From Burkholderiales bacterium (GTDB taxonomy: Bacteria > Pseudomonadota > Gammaproteobacteria > Burkholderiales > Usitatibacteraceae): a stretch of 35,888 bases of DNA. Numbering within the stretch: the first letter of the stretch is position 1; every line of letters starts with the position of its first letter. The stretch spans positions 1 to 35,888 of the forward strand of contig JAHCAK010000037.1 in NCBI GenBank assembly GCA_019634955.1, written 5' to 3'. Position numbers and translations under genes: made by a program. Of this stretch, positions 1-7,957 are shown in pieces. Below the pieces are notes generated by a model. The model was not told where the DNA came from. It did no database searches and saw only the letters and a list, made by a program, of their open reading frames with translations.

Positions 1-1
1 G

Positions 2-58
2 CCCGTGGCGCCCGGGGCGCAGGGTGTGGCGGTCGTGATCGACCGGGTCGTTCCCTAG
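2..58 (+). CDS. C-terminal fragment of an unidentified protein
   Basis: The frame is open from the window edge and ends at TAG 56-58. It encodes the last 18 residues of a protein (ending IDRVVP), and its stop lies 7 nt before the ccmA start, so it may be co-transcribed with the ccm operon. Too little remains to name a family. It could also be a chance open frame. Confidence 0.4.
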   Translation, partial: PVAPGAQGVAVVIDRVVP

Positions 59-65
59 GGCGGCG

Positions 66-713
66 ATGACGGGCAAGCACCGCAGCGGCGCCCCCGACGT
101 CCTCCAGGTCCGCGACCTCGCGTGCCGCCGCGGCCCGGCGCTCCTCTTCTCGGGGATCGCCTTCGAGGTGGCGGGCGGCGAGCTCCTCTGCGTGCGCGGC
201 CCCAACGGCTGCGGCAAGACCACGCTGCTGCGCTGCGTCACCGGCCTCACGCGCCCCGACGACGGCGTCATCTCCTGGCACGGCCAGCCCGCGCAGGTCG
301 ACCCCGAGCGCATGCGCGCGGGCATGGCCTACGCCGGCCACCTGCCCTCGCTCAAGGACGACCTCACGGCCGAGGAGAATCTCGATTTCTCGCTGCGGCT
401 GCGCGGCGCGCGCACGACCGCCGACGAGAGGCGCGAGGCGCTCGCCTCCGTCGGCCTCGACAAGCGCCGCCGGATCCCGGCGCGCCGCCTCTCGGCCGGG
501 CAGCGGCGCCGCATCGGGCTCGCGCGCCTGGCCCTCGACCCCGCGGAGCTCTGGGTGCTCGACGAGCCCCTCACGGCGCTGGACGACGCGGGGCAGGAGC
601 TCTTCATCTCCCTTCTCGACCGCCACCTCGCCCGCGGGGGCCTCGCGCTGGCTGCCACCCACCACCGGCTCGCCCCGCCGTCCGCGGTGGTTCGCGAGCT
701 GCGGCTGGGCTGA
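66..713 (+). CDS. ccmA: CcmA, haem-export ABC transporter ATPase
   Basis: This is the ATPase of the CcmABCD complex. In System I cytochrome c biogenesis it hydrolyses ATP at the inner membrane to release haem-loaded CcmE from CcmC. The 215 residues fit the family. Walker A is GPNGCGKTTLLR near residue 45, the signature is LSAGQRRR near 143, and Walker B is LWVLDEPLTALDD near 161. The short ATPase-only layout and the ccmB, ccmC, ccmD order behind it settle the identity. Its stop lies just ahead of ccmB, and it is the first recognisable gene of the ccm operon. Confidence 0.95.
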   Translation: MTGKHRSGAPDVLQVRDLACRRGPALLFSGIAFEVAGGELLCVRGPNGCGKTTLLRCVTGLTRPDDGVISWHGQPAQVDPERMRAGMAYAGHLPSLKDDLTAEENLDFSLRLRGARTTADERREALASVGLDKRRRIPARRLSAGQRRRIGLARLALDPAELWVLDEPLTALDDAGQELFISLLDRHLARGGLALAATHHRLAPPSAVVRELRLG

Positions 714-725
714 GGCGACTTGTCC

Positions 726-1433
726 ATGACGGATACCGCCGCCCGCCCGCAAGCCGAGGGCTCCTTCGCCGCCGGCTTCTCCTGGGCCATGGCGCGCGAC
801 CTGACGCTGGCCTGGCGCCACCCGGACGAGGCGGTGCTCACGGTCGCCTTCTTCGCCCTCGTGGCCTCGCTCTTCCCGCTGGGGATCGGGGCGGAGCCGC
901 AGCTGCTCGCCCGGATCGGGCCCGGCGTGATCTGGGTGGGGGCGCTGCTGGCGGCCTTCCTCGCCCTGCCGGGGCTCTTCGCCACCGACTACGCCGACGG
1001 CTCCCTCGAGCAGATGACGCTCTCCCCGCACCCGGCCCTGGGCTGGGCCGCCGGCAAGGTGGCGGCGCACTGGATCGTGTCGGGCCTGCCGCTCACGCTG
1101 CTTTCGCCCCTCATCGGCCTGCAGTACGGCCTCGCCCCGGACACCCTCGGCATCCAGGCGCTCTCGCTGCTCATCGGCACGCCGGTCCTGTCGCTGCTCG
1201 GAGGGGCCTGCGCGGCGCTGGCGCTGGGCGCCCGGGGGGGCGGCATGCTGCTGGCCCTGCTGGCCCTGCCGCTCTTCGTGCCGGTGCTCATCTTCGGCGC
1301 CGGCGCCGCGGAGGCCCAGGCCACGGGGATGTCGCCGGCCCCGCACCTGTCGCTCCTCGGGGCCGGGCTCATCGCCTCCCTGGTGGGGCTGCCCTTCGCC
1401 ATCGGGACGGCCGTCCGGATCGCCGTGGACTGA
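726..1433 (+). CDS. ccmB: CcmB, haem exporter membrane subunit
   Basis: This is the inner-membrane subunit that pairs with CcmA. It has 235 residues from ATG 726; a TTG two codons upstream (720) is an alternative start. After a polar N-terminus of about 20 residues there are roughly six hydrophobic segments, beginning near AVLTVAFFALVASLFPLG and ending with LSLLGAGLIASLVGLPFAIG. A conserved-looking cytoplasmic stretch (YADGSLEQMTLSP) follows the second segment, as in the CcmB family. It sits between ccmA and ccmC. An 86-nt gap before ccmC holds no gene. Confidence 0.92.
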   Translation: MTDTAARPQAEGSFAAGFSWAMARDLTLAWRHPDEAVLTVAFFALVASLFPLGIGAEPQLLARIGPGVIWVGALLAAFLALPGLFATDYADGSLEQMTLSPHPALGWAAGKVAAHWIVSGLPLTLLSPLIGLQYGLAPDTLGIQALSLLIGTPVLSLLGGACAALALGARGGGMLLALLALPLFVPVLIFGAGAAEAQATGMSPAPHLSLLGAGLIASLVGLPFAIGTAVRIAVD

Positions 1434-1519
1434 GCGGCCGCCATGGCTTTTTGCGATCCCGCAACCGCCGAAACCCGCACCGGGCGACAATCCCGCATCG
1501 GCAAGGACGCGCCAACCCA

Positions 1520-2245
1520 ATGAACTGGTTCTATTTCTCCTCGCCATCCACCTTCTACGGGCTCGCCGGCCGGCTGGCCCCGTGGTTCTTCGTCGCCGCG
1601 GCCCTCCTGGCCGCCTGGGGCCTGTACCTGGGGCTCCTCGTGGCCCCTACGGACGCGCAGCAGGGCGAGGTCTACCGCGTGATCTTCATCCACGTGCCCA
1701 CGGCCTGGATGTCGATGTTCCTGTACTTCGTCATGGCCTGCTACTGCGGGCTGTCGCTCGTCTTCAACACGCGGCTGTCGGCGATGATGGCCCGCGCCAT
1801 CGCCCCCACGGGCGCGCTCATGACCTTCCTCGCCCTGTGGACGGGCGCTTTCTGGGGCCGGCCCACCTGGGGCACCTACTGGGTGTGGGACGCGCGCCTC
1901 ACCTCGGAGCTGGTGCTGCTCTTCCTCTACTTCGGCTACATGGCGCTCGCCAACGCCTTCGAGGACCCGCGGCGCGGCGACCGGGCGGCGGCGCTGCTCG
2001 CGCTGATCGGCGTGGTGAACCTGCCGATCATCTACTTCTCGGTGCAGTGGTGGAACACGCTGCACCAGGGCTCCAGCGTGAGCTTCAAGGGCACCAGCAT
2101 GCACGTCACCATGCTCACCGGCATGCTCGTGATGAGCGCCTCGGCGTGGATGTACGCGATCGGCGCGACCCTCGTGCGCGTGCGCTCGGTCATCCTCGAG
2201 CGCGAGCGCCGCACGGCGTGGGTGCGCAGCCTGGGGGCCGCATGA
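1520..2245 (+). CDS. ccmC: CcmC, haem-handling protein
   Basis: CcmC presents haem in its periplasmic WWD domain to CcmE and forms the CcmC-haem-CcmE complex. The 241 residues hold about six membrane helices. A tryptophan-rich WWD motif lies at about 112-127 (WGRPTWGTYWVWDARL). It is flanked by His59 (IFIHVP) and His182 (WWNTLHQGSS), which correspond to the known axial haem ligands. ATG 1520 is chosen because it gives the family N-terminus; an AAGGA lies 12 nt upstream. The TGA stop overlaps the ccmD start as ATGA. Confidence 0.95.
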   Translation: MNWFYFSSPSTFYGLAGRLAPWFFVAAALLAAWGLYLGLLVAPTDAQQGEVYRVIFIHVPTAWMSMFLYFVMACYCGLSLVFNTRLSAMMARAIAPTGALMTFLALWTGAFWGRPTWGTYWVWDARLTSELVLLFLYFGYMALANAFEDPRRGDRAAALLALIGVVNLPIIYFSVQWWNTLHQGSSVSFKGTSMHVTMLTGMLVMSASAWMYAIGATLVRVRSVILERERRTAWVRSLGAA

Positions 2246-2424
2246 CGATCTGGTGGAAGAGCTGGTCCGATTTCTGGGCGATGGGGGGCCAGGCCTTCTT
2301 CGTGTGGATGTCCTTCGGGGCACTTCTCGTCGCCATCGTGGTCGAAATGCTGTCGCTGCGCCTGCGCCGCAAGCGGGCGCTGGACGCCATCGAGGAGGAA
2401 CGCGATCTTGAAACCGAGAACTAA
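2242..2424 (+). CDS. ccmD: CcmD, small haem exporter subunit
   Basis: CcmD is a small single-helix protein needed to release holo-CcmE from CcmC. It has 60 residues: one hydrophobic helix (about 18-38, FFVWMSFGALLVAIVVEML) followed by a basic stretch (RLRRKR) and an acidic tail, which is the normal CcmD layout. ATG 2242 overlaps the ccmC stop, and the 3' end overlaps the ccmE start by 17 nt. Its last codons double as the ccmE ribosome binding site. Confidence 0.9.
   Translation: MTIWWKSWSDFWAMGGQAFFVWMSFGALLVAIVVEMLSLRLRRKRALDAIEEERDLETEN
2392..2400 (+). promoter_or_regulatory. Shine-Dalgarno that fixes the ccmE TTG start
   Basis: GAGGAGGAA lies inside the 3' end of ccmD, 7 nt before TTG 2408. 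No ATG or GTG lies at a suitable distance, so this site supports the rare TTG as the ccmE start and implies translational coupling of ccmD and ccmE. Confidence 0.75.
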
Positions 2425-2881
2425 GCGGGCCGTCGCCATCGTCGGCGGCCTGGCCGCCCTGGGGGTGGCAGCCGCCCTGGTGCTCAATGCCTTCCAGTCC
2501 AACCTGGTCTTCTTCTTCACGCCCACGCAGGTGGCGAAGAAGGAGGTCCCGCTGGACCGCAACTTCCGCGTCGGCGGCCTGGTCGAGGGCGGCACCGTCG
2601 TGCGCCACAAGGACGCGCTCAACGTGAGCTTCAAGATCACCGACGGCGCCGAGAGCGTGCCGGTCACCTACACGGGCATCCTCCCGGACCTCTTCAAGGA
2701 GGGCAAGGGCGTCGTGGCCGAGGGGCGCGTGGGCACGGACGGCGTCTTCAAGGCCTCCCAGGTGCTCGCCAAGCACGACGAGAACTACATGCCGCCGGAG
2801 GCCGCCGAGGCCCTCAAGCAGGCCGGCCACCCGATGGCCAAGGAGAACTTCGCGGGGCAAGGCGGAGGCAACCCGCGATGA
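2408..2881 (+). CDS. ccmE: CcmE, periplasmic haem chaperone
   Basis: CcmE binds haem covalently in the periplasm and hands it to CcmF/CcmH for attachment to apocytochromes. The 157 residues show an N-terminal anchor helix (about 8-27), an OB-fold domain, and the haem-attachment motif VLAKHDENY with His123 and Tyr127, followed by a flexible tail. The start is TTG, supported by GAGGAGGAA 7 nt upstream; the resulting MKPRTKR N-terminus is typical. It overlaps ccmD by 17 nt and ccmF by 4 nt (ATGA). Confidence 0.94.
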   Translation: MKPRTKRAVAIVGGLAALGVAAALVLNAFQSNLVFFFTPTQVAKKEVPLDRNFRVGGLVEGGTVVRHKDALNVSFKITDGAESVPVTYTGILPDLFKEGKGVVAEGRVGTDGVFKASQVLAKHDENYMPPEAAEALKQAGHPMAKENFAGQGGGNPR

Positions 2882-4860
2882 TCCCGGAGATCGGCCAGCT
2901 CGCCCTCATCCTCGCCCTCCTCCTCGCGTTCGCGCAGGCCTTCCTGCCGCTCGCCGGCACGACGCTCGGCAAGCCGGCGTGGACGGCGACTGCGCGCCCC
3001 GTGGCCATCGGACAGTTCCTCTTCGTCGTGCTCGCGTGGGCGGCGCTCGCCACCTCGTTCGTGAACAACGACTTCTCGGTCGCGAACGTGGCGCAGCACT
3101 CGAACCTGGGCCTGCCGGTGCACTACCGCTTCGCCGCCTCCTGGGGCTCGCACGAGGGCTCGATGCTCCTCTGGGCGCTGATGCTGGGCGGGTGGACGGC
3201 GGCCGTCGCGCTCTTTTCGCGCCACCTTCCGGAACGCATCGCCGCGCGCGTGATCGGCGTGATGGGCCTCATCTCCATCGGCTTCCTCCTCTTCATCATC
3301 ACCACCTCCAACCCCTTCGAGCGCCTGCTGCCGCCGGCCGAGGATGGCCGCGACCTCAACCCGCTCCTGCAGGACCCGGGCATGGTGATGCACCCGCCAC
3401 TGCTCTACATGGGCTACGTGGGCTTCGCCGTCGCCTTCGCCTTCGCCATCGCCGCGCTCCTCGAGGGGCGCCTCGACAGCGCCTGGGCGCGCTGGTCGCG
3501 TCCCTGGACCACGGCCGCCTGGTGCTTCCTCACGATCGGCATCGCGCTCGGAAGCTGGTGGGCCTACTACGAGCTGGGCTGGGGCGGCTGGTGGTTCTGG
3601 GACCCGGTGGAAAACGCCTCCTTCATGCCGTGGCTGGTGGGCACCGCCCTCATCCACTCGCTCGCGGTGACGGAGAAGCGCGGCGCCTTCCGCAGCTGGA
3701 CGGTGCTGCTCGCGATCCTCGCCTTCTCGCTCTCGCTTCTGGGCACGTTCCTCGTGCGCTCTGGCGTGCTCACCTCGGTCCACGCCTTCGCCACCGATCC
3801 CAGGCGCGGCGTCTTCATCCTCGGCTTCCTCGCGGTCGTCGTGGGAGGCTCGCTCCTGCTCTTCGCGCTTCGCGCGCCGAAGGTGGGCGTGGGCGGGCAG
3901 TTCTCCGGCATCTCGCGCGAGTCGATGCTGCTGGCCAACAACGTGCTGCTCACGGTGGCGATGGCGGCGGTGCTGCTGGGCACGCTCTATCCCCTCGTCC
4001 TCGACACGCTCAACCTCGGCAAGATCTCCGTCGGCCCGCCGTACTTCGACGCCGTGTTCTTCCCGCTCATGGCGCCGGCCGTGTTCCTGATGGCCGCGGG
4101 CCCCATGGCCGCATGGAAGAAGGCGGAGCTGCCCGACCTCGCCACGCGCCTCAGGTGGGCGTTGGCCGTGGCCGTCGCCTGCGCCGTGATCGTGCCGCTC
4201 GCCAAGGGCCGCTGGTCCTCGCTCGTCGCCCTCGGCCTCTTCCTCGCCTTCTGGGTGGTGCTCGCCACCGCCGTGCAGTTCGGCGCGCGCCTCAAGGTCG
4301 CCCCGCAACCGGGCCTGCTCGGGAAGCTGCGCGCCAACTCCGCCTCGTGGTACGGCATGCAGCTCGCGCACGTCGGCGTGGCCGTCTTCATCATCGGCGT
4401 GGCCATGGTGCAGGGCTACCAGACGGAGCGCGACATCCGCATGGCCCCGGGCGACACCGCGACGATCGCCGGCTACGAGTTCAAGTTCCTCGGCACGCGC
4501 GAGCTGCCGGGCCCGAACTACGCGGCCATGCAGGGCATGTTCGAGGTGCGACGCGAAGGCTCCGCCGAGCTCATGCTCAAGATGTACCCCGAGAAGCGCA
4601 TCTACCACGCCTCCGGCCAGACGATGACGGAGGCCGACATCGACGCCGGCCTCACGCGCGACCTCTACGTGTCCATGGGCGAGCAGGTCGAGGGCCAGGC
4701 CTGGGGCATCCGCATCTACCACAAGCCCTTCGTCGACTGGATCTGGGGCGGGTGCCTGCTGATGGCCCTCGGCGGCTTCCTCGCCATCGCCGACCGCCGC
4801 TACCGCCTCGCGCGCAGGCAATCGCACGCGCCCGCCGGGGCGGTCGTGGCGGGGGACTAG
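2878..4860 (+). CDS. ccmF: CcmF, cytochrome c haem lyase core
   Basis: CcmF is the large inner-membrane protein that takes haem from CcmE and, with CcmH/CcmI, attaches it to the CXXCH motifs of apocytochromes. The 660 residues match the family, with many hydrophobic segments. The WWD motif GWGGWWFWDPVEN spans about 234-246 and is followed by ASFMPW. Candidate ligand histidines include His172 (MVMHPPLLYMGY) and His260 (ALIHS). ATG 2878 overlaps the ccmE stop, and ccmG follows after 4 nt. Confidence 0.96.
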   Translation: MIPEIGQLALILALLLAFAQAFLPLAGTTLGKPAWTATARPVAIGQFLFVVLAWAALATSFVNNDFSVANVAQHSNLGLPVHYRFAASWGSHEGSMLLWALMLGGWTAAVALFSRHLPERIAARVIGVMGLISIGFLLFIITTSNPFERLLPPAEDGRDLNPLLQDPGMVMHPPLLYMGYVGFAVAFAFAIAALLEGRLDSAWARWSRPWTTAAWCFLTIGIALGSWWAYYELGWGGWWFWDPVENASFMPWLVGTALIHSLAVTEKRGAFRSWTVLLAILAFSLSLLGTFLVRSGVLTSVHAFATDPRRGVFILGFLAVVVGGSLLLFALRAPKVGVGGQFSGISRESMLLANNVLLTVAMAAVLLGTLYPLVLDTLNLGKISVGPPYFDAVFFPLMAPAVFLMAAGPMAAWKKAELPDLATRLRWALAVAVACAVIVPLAKGRWSSLVALGLFLAFWVVLATAVQFGARLKVAPQPGLLGKLRANSASWYGMQLAHVGVAVFIIGVAMVQGYQTERDIRMAPGDTATIAGYEFKFLGTRELPGPNYAAMQGMFEVRREGSAELMLKMYPEKRIYHASGQTMTEADIDAGLTRDLYVSMGEQVEGQAWGIRIYHKPFVDWIWGGCLLMALGGFLAIADRRYRLARRQSHAPAGAVVAGD

Positions 4861-4864
4861 CCCG

Positions 4865-5392
4865 ATGAAGGCGAAGTTCGTCATCCCCCTCGCGATCTTC
4901 GGCGTCCTCTGCGTCTTCCTCGCGATCGGCCTCACCAAGGACCCGCGCCAGGTCCCCTCGCCGTTCATCGGCAAGCCCGCGCCGGCCTTCACGCTCGCGA
5001 AGCTCCACGAGCCCGACGTGAAGTTCTCGCCCGAGGAGATGAAGGGCAAGGTGTGGCTGCTGAACGTCTGGGCCTCGTGGTGCGTCTCGTGCCGCGTCGA
5101 GCACCCGGTGCTGAACGACATGAGCCGCAAGGGCATCGTCCCCATCGTCGGGCTCAACTACAAGGACCAGCGGGCCGACGCCACCAAGTGGCTGGGCCAG
5201 CACGGCGATCCCTACCTCTTCTCGGTTTGGGACATCGACGGCAAGGTGGGCATCGACTACGGCGTCTATGGCGCGCCCGAGACCTTCGTGATCGACAAGC
5301 AGGGCATCATCCGCCACAAGCACATCGGCCCCGTCACGCCGGAAGCCCTCGAGAAGACGATCCTGCCGCTCCTCGCGAAGCTCAACGCATGA
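4865..5392 (+). CDS. ccmG: CcmG/DsbE, membrane-anchored thioredoxin-like reductant
   Basis: CcmG keeps apocytochrome c thiols reduced in the periplasm, drawing electrons from DsbD-type proteins. The 175 residues comprise an N-terminal membrane anchor (about 5-24) and a thioredoxin-like domain. The active site is WASWCVSC with Cys73 and Cys76, and the cis-proline region is GVYGAPETFVID. This is the usual DsbE architecture. Start ATG 4865 follows ccmF by 4 nt, and the stop overlaps ccmH as ATGA. Confidence 0.94.
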   Translation: MKAKFVIPLAIFGVLCVFLAIGLTKDPRQVPSPFIGKPAPAFTLAKLHEPDVKFSPEEMKGKVWLLNVWASWCVSCRVEHPVLNDMSRKGIVPIVGLNYKDQRADATKWLGQHGDPYLFSVWDIDGKVGIDYGVYGAPETFVIDKQGIIRHKHIGPVTPEALEKTILPLLAKLNA

Positions 5393-5862
5393 AGCGCCTC
5401 CTCGCCCCCCTGCTGCTCGCGGCCGCCACCCTCGCGTGGGGCCAGTCGGCCGAGATCGCCAACCCCGATCCCAAGGTCGAGGCGCGCCTGAAGGCCATCG
5501 CCCACGAGCTGCGCTGCCTCGTGTGCCAGAACCAGACCATCGCCGATTCCGACGCGCCGCTCGCGGTCGACCTGCGCCAGCAGACGCGCAAGATGATCGC
5601 GGAGGGCAAGTCGGACGACGAGATCCGCGCCTACATGGTCGAGCGCTACGGCGACTTCGTGCTCTACAAGCCGCCGTTCAACGCGGCCACCGCCCTGCTG
5701 TGGGTCGCCCCCGGCCTTCTGGTCGTAGGCGGGCTCGCCGGGCTGGTGGTGCTGCTGCGCCGGCGGCGCGAGGCCACGGCCGCCGCGCCCACGCCGGACC
5801 CCGCGCGGCGCAAGGAGATCGAGGCGCTGCTGGCCGCCGAGGACGAACCCCGCAGGGGCTGA
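5389..5862 (+). CDS. ccmH: CcmH, thiol-disulfide subunit of the haem lyase
   Basis: CcmH acts with CcmG and CcmF on the apocytochrome thiols. The 157 residues show a signal sequence (cleavage after about 19), the diagnostic LRCLVCQNQ motif with Cys43 and Cys46, a three-helix domain, one C-terminal membrane helix (about 104-122) and a basic cytoplasmic tail. It is the short CcmH form without the fused TPR (CcmI) domain found in E. coli. The next gene points the other way, so ccmI is not in this operon. Confidence 0.94.
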   Translation: MKRLLAPLLLAAATLAWGQSAEIANPDPKVEARLKAIAHELRCLVCQNQTIADSDAPLAVDLRQQTRKMIAEGKSDDEIRAYMVERYGDFVLYKPPFNAATALLWVAPGLLVVGGLAGLVVLLRRRREATAAAPTPDPARRKEIEALLAAEDEPRRG

Positions 5863-5872
5863 GCCGCCGGCG

Positions 5873-6370
5873 TCAGATCAGCAGCGGGCGGTCGGGAAGC
5901 TCGTTCGCGTTCGCCGCGCCCGCCGGGAAGTGCTTCTCCAGCAGGTCCGCGATGGCGTGCACGCCCGCGATGGCGCCTGCCTCGAAGCGGCCGGCGCGGA
6001 AGGCCTCCTGCATCGTCGCGCAGATCGCCTGCCACTCGGCCTGCGCAACCTTTGCGGAGATGCCGCGGTCCGCCAAGATCTCCACGTCGTGGTCCGCGAG
6101 CAGCACGTAGACCAGGACGCCCGTGTTCTCCTCGGTGTTCCACACGCCCAGCGAGGCGAAGAGTCCACGCGCGCGGTCGCGGGGCGAAAGCCCCATCCAC
6201 AGCTGCAGCGTGCCGAGTTCCGCCTCGACCACGAAACGCACCTCGCCGCGGTGGCGCTTCTCGTGCTCCGCGACGGCGCGGCCGATGGCCTCCATCGCCG
6301 CCGGCGGGAAGGCCTTGCGGGCCCGCCACGGCGTCATCGCCACGTGCCGCCAGAATCGCCTGAAGTCCAT
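5873..6370 (-). CDS. TPM-domain protein of unknown function
   Basis: The product has 165 residues and no signal peptide. It matches the TPM-domain (YgcG-like) family: a Glu-rich start (AMEAIGRAVAEHEKRHRGEVRFVVE), the core GVWNTEENTGVLVYVLLADHDVEILADRGI, and a helical C-terminus. The precise activity of these proteins is unsettled; phosphatase and photosystem-assembly roles are reported for some relatives. Its ATG overlaps the stop of the larger TPM gene by one base (TGATG), so the two are translationally coupled. It ends 10 nt from ccmH, tail to tail. Confidence 0.8.
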   Translation of the reverse strand: MDFRRFWRHVAMTPWRARKAFPPAAMEAIGRAVAEHEKRHRGEVRFVVEAELGTLQLWMGLSPRDRARGLFASLGVWNTEENTGVLVYVLLADHDVEILADRGISAKVAQAEWQAICATMQEAFRAGRFEAGAIAGVHAIADLLEKHFPAGAANANELPDRPLLI

Positions 6371-7278
6371 CACCAGCCTCCCGAGGCGCCGCCGCCGTCG
6401 AAACCGCCCCCGCCGCCGCTGAACCCGCCGCCGCCGGACCAGCCCCCGCCGCCCCCGCCCGACCAGCCCCCGCCGCCGCCCCAGGAACCGCCGCCCCGGT
6501 GGACGCCGGCGCCCGGCATGCCCATGAACAGCACGACGAGGAACGCGATGAAGGCGATGACGCCGCCCGCGAGGAGGCTGCCGAAGAAGAACCACGCCGC
6601 GACGCCCGTGGCGCCCCCGGTGAGCGTCGCGCCGAGGAACCGGCCGAGCAGCGCGCGCAGGAACATGCCGGCCACGGGGACGGCCATCAAGGCGAGCCAG
6701 AGGAAGTCCGCGCCCGCGGCGCTGCCCCCACCCTTCGCCTTCGCGGCCGACGGCGCCGGCGCCGGCAGGGCCTCGCCCTCGATCGCCTTGAGGATCGCGT
6801 CCACGCCCGCCTGGATGCCGCCGGGAAAGTCGCCCGCGCGGAATCGCGGCGTGACGAGCTCGGAAATGATCCGCTTCGAAAGCGCGTCGGTGAGCGTGCC
6901 CTGCACGCCGCGGCCGGTCTGGATGCGAAGGCGCCGCTCCTGCATCGCCACGACGAAGAGGACGCCGTCGTCGACGCCCGCGCGGCCGAGCTGCCAGGCG
7001 TCGGTCACGCGCGTGGCGAACTCCTCGATCGTCTCGTCGCCGAGGCTGGGCACGACGAGCACCGCGACCTGCGAGCCCTTCGCCTGCTCGAACGCGGCGA
7101 GCCTGGCCGCGATCGCCTGCCGGTCGGCGGCGGCGAGCGTCCCCGTGAGGTCCACCACCCGCCCGGAGAGCTTCGGGACGGGCGCGGGCGCCTGCGCCCA
7201 CGCCGGGAGCGGCGCGGCGGCGAGGAAGAGCAGGAACGCGGCCGCCGCCGCGAGGCGGTGGCCGGCGAGCCCGGTCAC
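6370..7278 (-). CDS. Exported TPM-domain protein with glycine-rich tail (YgcG-like)
   Basis: The product has 302 residues. A signal peptide ends near PAWAQA (about 29), followed by a TPM domain (about 36-160; LSGRVVDLTGTL ... DDGVLFVVAMQERRLRIQTGRG). A linker, one or two membrane helices (about 190-255) and a low-complexity Gly/Ser/Trp tail complete it. This is the YgcG layout. The start is GTG 7278, chosen because it overlaps the lemA stop as GTGA. It is encoded between lemA and a second TPM gene; LemA-TPM pairs recur in bacteria and probably work together at the membrane, but the biochemical role is unknown. Confidence 0.85.
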   Translation of the reverse strand: MTGLAGHRLAAAAAFLLFLAAAPLPAWAQAPAPVPKLSGRVVDLTGTLAAADRQAIAARLAAFEQAKGSQVAVLVVPSLGDETIEEFATRVTDAWQLGRAGVDDGVLFVVAMQERRLRIQTGRGVQGTLTDALSKRIISELVTPRFRAGDFPGGIQAGVDAILKAIEGEALPAPAPSAAKAKGGGSAAGADFLWLALMAVPVAGMFLRALLGRFLGATLTGGATGVAAWFFFGSLLAGGVIAFIAFLVVLFMGMPGAGVHRGGGSWGGGGGWSGGGGGGWSGGGGFSGGGGGFDGGGASGGW

Positions 7279-7892
7279 TTGGCCGGCGCGGGTGCCGCGG
7301 GCTTCGGCGAGAAGTCGACCTTGGGCGGCTCGGCGATGGCCTTCTCGTTCTCGACGGTGAAGTTGGCCTTCTCCTTGTAGCCGAAGAGCATGGCGGTGAG
7401 GTTCGTCGGGAACTGGCGCGCGAGGACGTTGTAGCCCTGCACCGCCTGGATGTAGCGGTTGCGCGCCGTGGTGATGCGGTTCTCCGTCCCCTCGAGCTGC
7501 GCCTGCAGGTCGCGGAAGTTGGCGTCGCTCTTGAGCTGCGGGTAGTTCTCGGCGACGAGGAGCAGCCGCGAGAGCGCGCCGGAGAGCTCGCCCTGCGCCG
7601 CCTGGAAATTCTTCATCGCGGCGGGGTCGTTCAGCGCCTCGGGCGTCATCTGGATCGAGCCCACCTTGGCGCGCGCGTTGGTCACGCCGAGGAACACGTC
7701 CTTCTCCTGCTGCGCGAAGCCCTGCACCACGCTCACGAGGTTGGGGATGAGGTCCGCCCGGCGCTTGTACTGGTTCACGACCTCGGACCAGGCCGCCTTC
7801 ACCTGCTCGTCCTTCGACTGGAAGTCGTTGTAGCCGCAGCCGGAGAGCACGAGGGCGCCGGCGAGGGCGAAAGCGGTGGCGATTCTGCGCAT
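7275..7892 (-). CDS. LemA family lipoprotein
   Basis: The product has 205 residues. The signal peptide ends in a lipobox (LVLSGC, Cys19), so it is probably lipid-anchored. The rest is a LemA helical domain with the family hallmarks YNDFQSKDEQVKAAWSEVVNQYKRRADLIPNLV split over one long helix, ENRITTARNRYIQAVQGYN, and a proline-rich tail. ATG 7892 is preceded by GGGAGGT at a good distance. It is first in a three-gene overlapping operon with two TPM proteins. Its molecular function is unknown. Confidence 0.9.
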   Translation of the reverse strand: MRRIATAFALAGALVLSGCGYNDFQSKDEQVKAAWSEVVNQYKRRADLIPNLVSVVQGFAQQEKDVFLGVTNARAKVGSIQMTPEALNDPAAMKNFQAAQGELSGALSRLLLVAENYPQLKSDANFRDLQAQLEGTENRITTARNRYIQAVQGYNVLARQFPTNLTAMLFGYKEKANFTVENEKAIAEPPKVDFSPKPAAPAPAK

Positions 7893-7957
7893 GGAACGGG
7901 TACCTCCCGATGGGGGTTGGACGGCAGGGGCAATGATGGGGACGGCCGCGGCCCGCT

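Noticed and set aside
989-5157. Long minus-strand open frames opposite ccmB to ccmG
   Set aside because: The translations are repetitive Arg/Glu/His sequence with no motif, and the plus-strand genes are unmistakable.
5848-5858. CCCC-GCA-GGGG stem near the ccmH stop as a terminator
   Set aside because: The stem has only four pairs and lacks a T-run; it is expected by chance at this base composition.
6372-6500. Glycine-rich repeat as a tandem DNA repeat or mobile element
   Set aside because: It is the in-frame Gly/Ser/Trp tail typical of YgcG-like proteins, made of imperfect codon repeats without flanking duplications.
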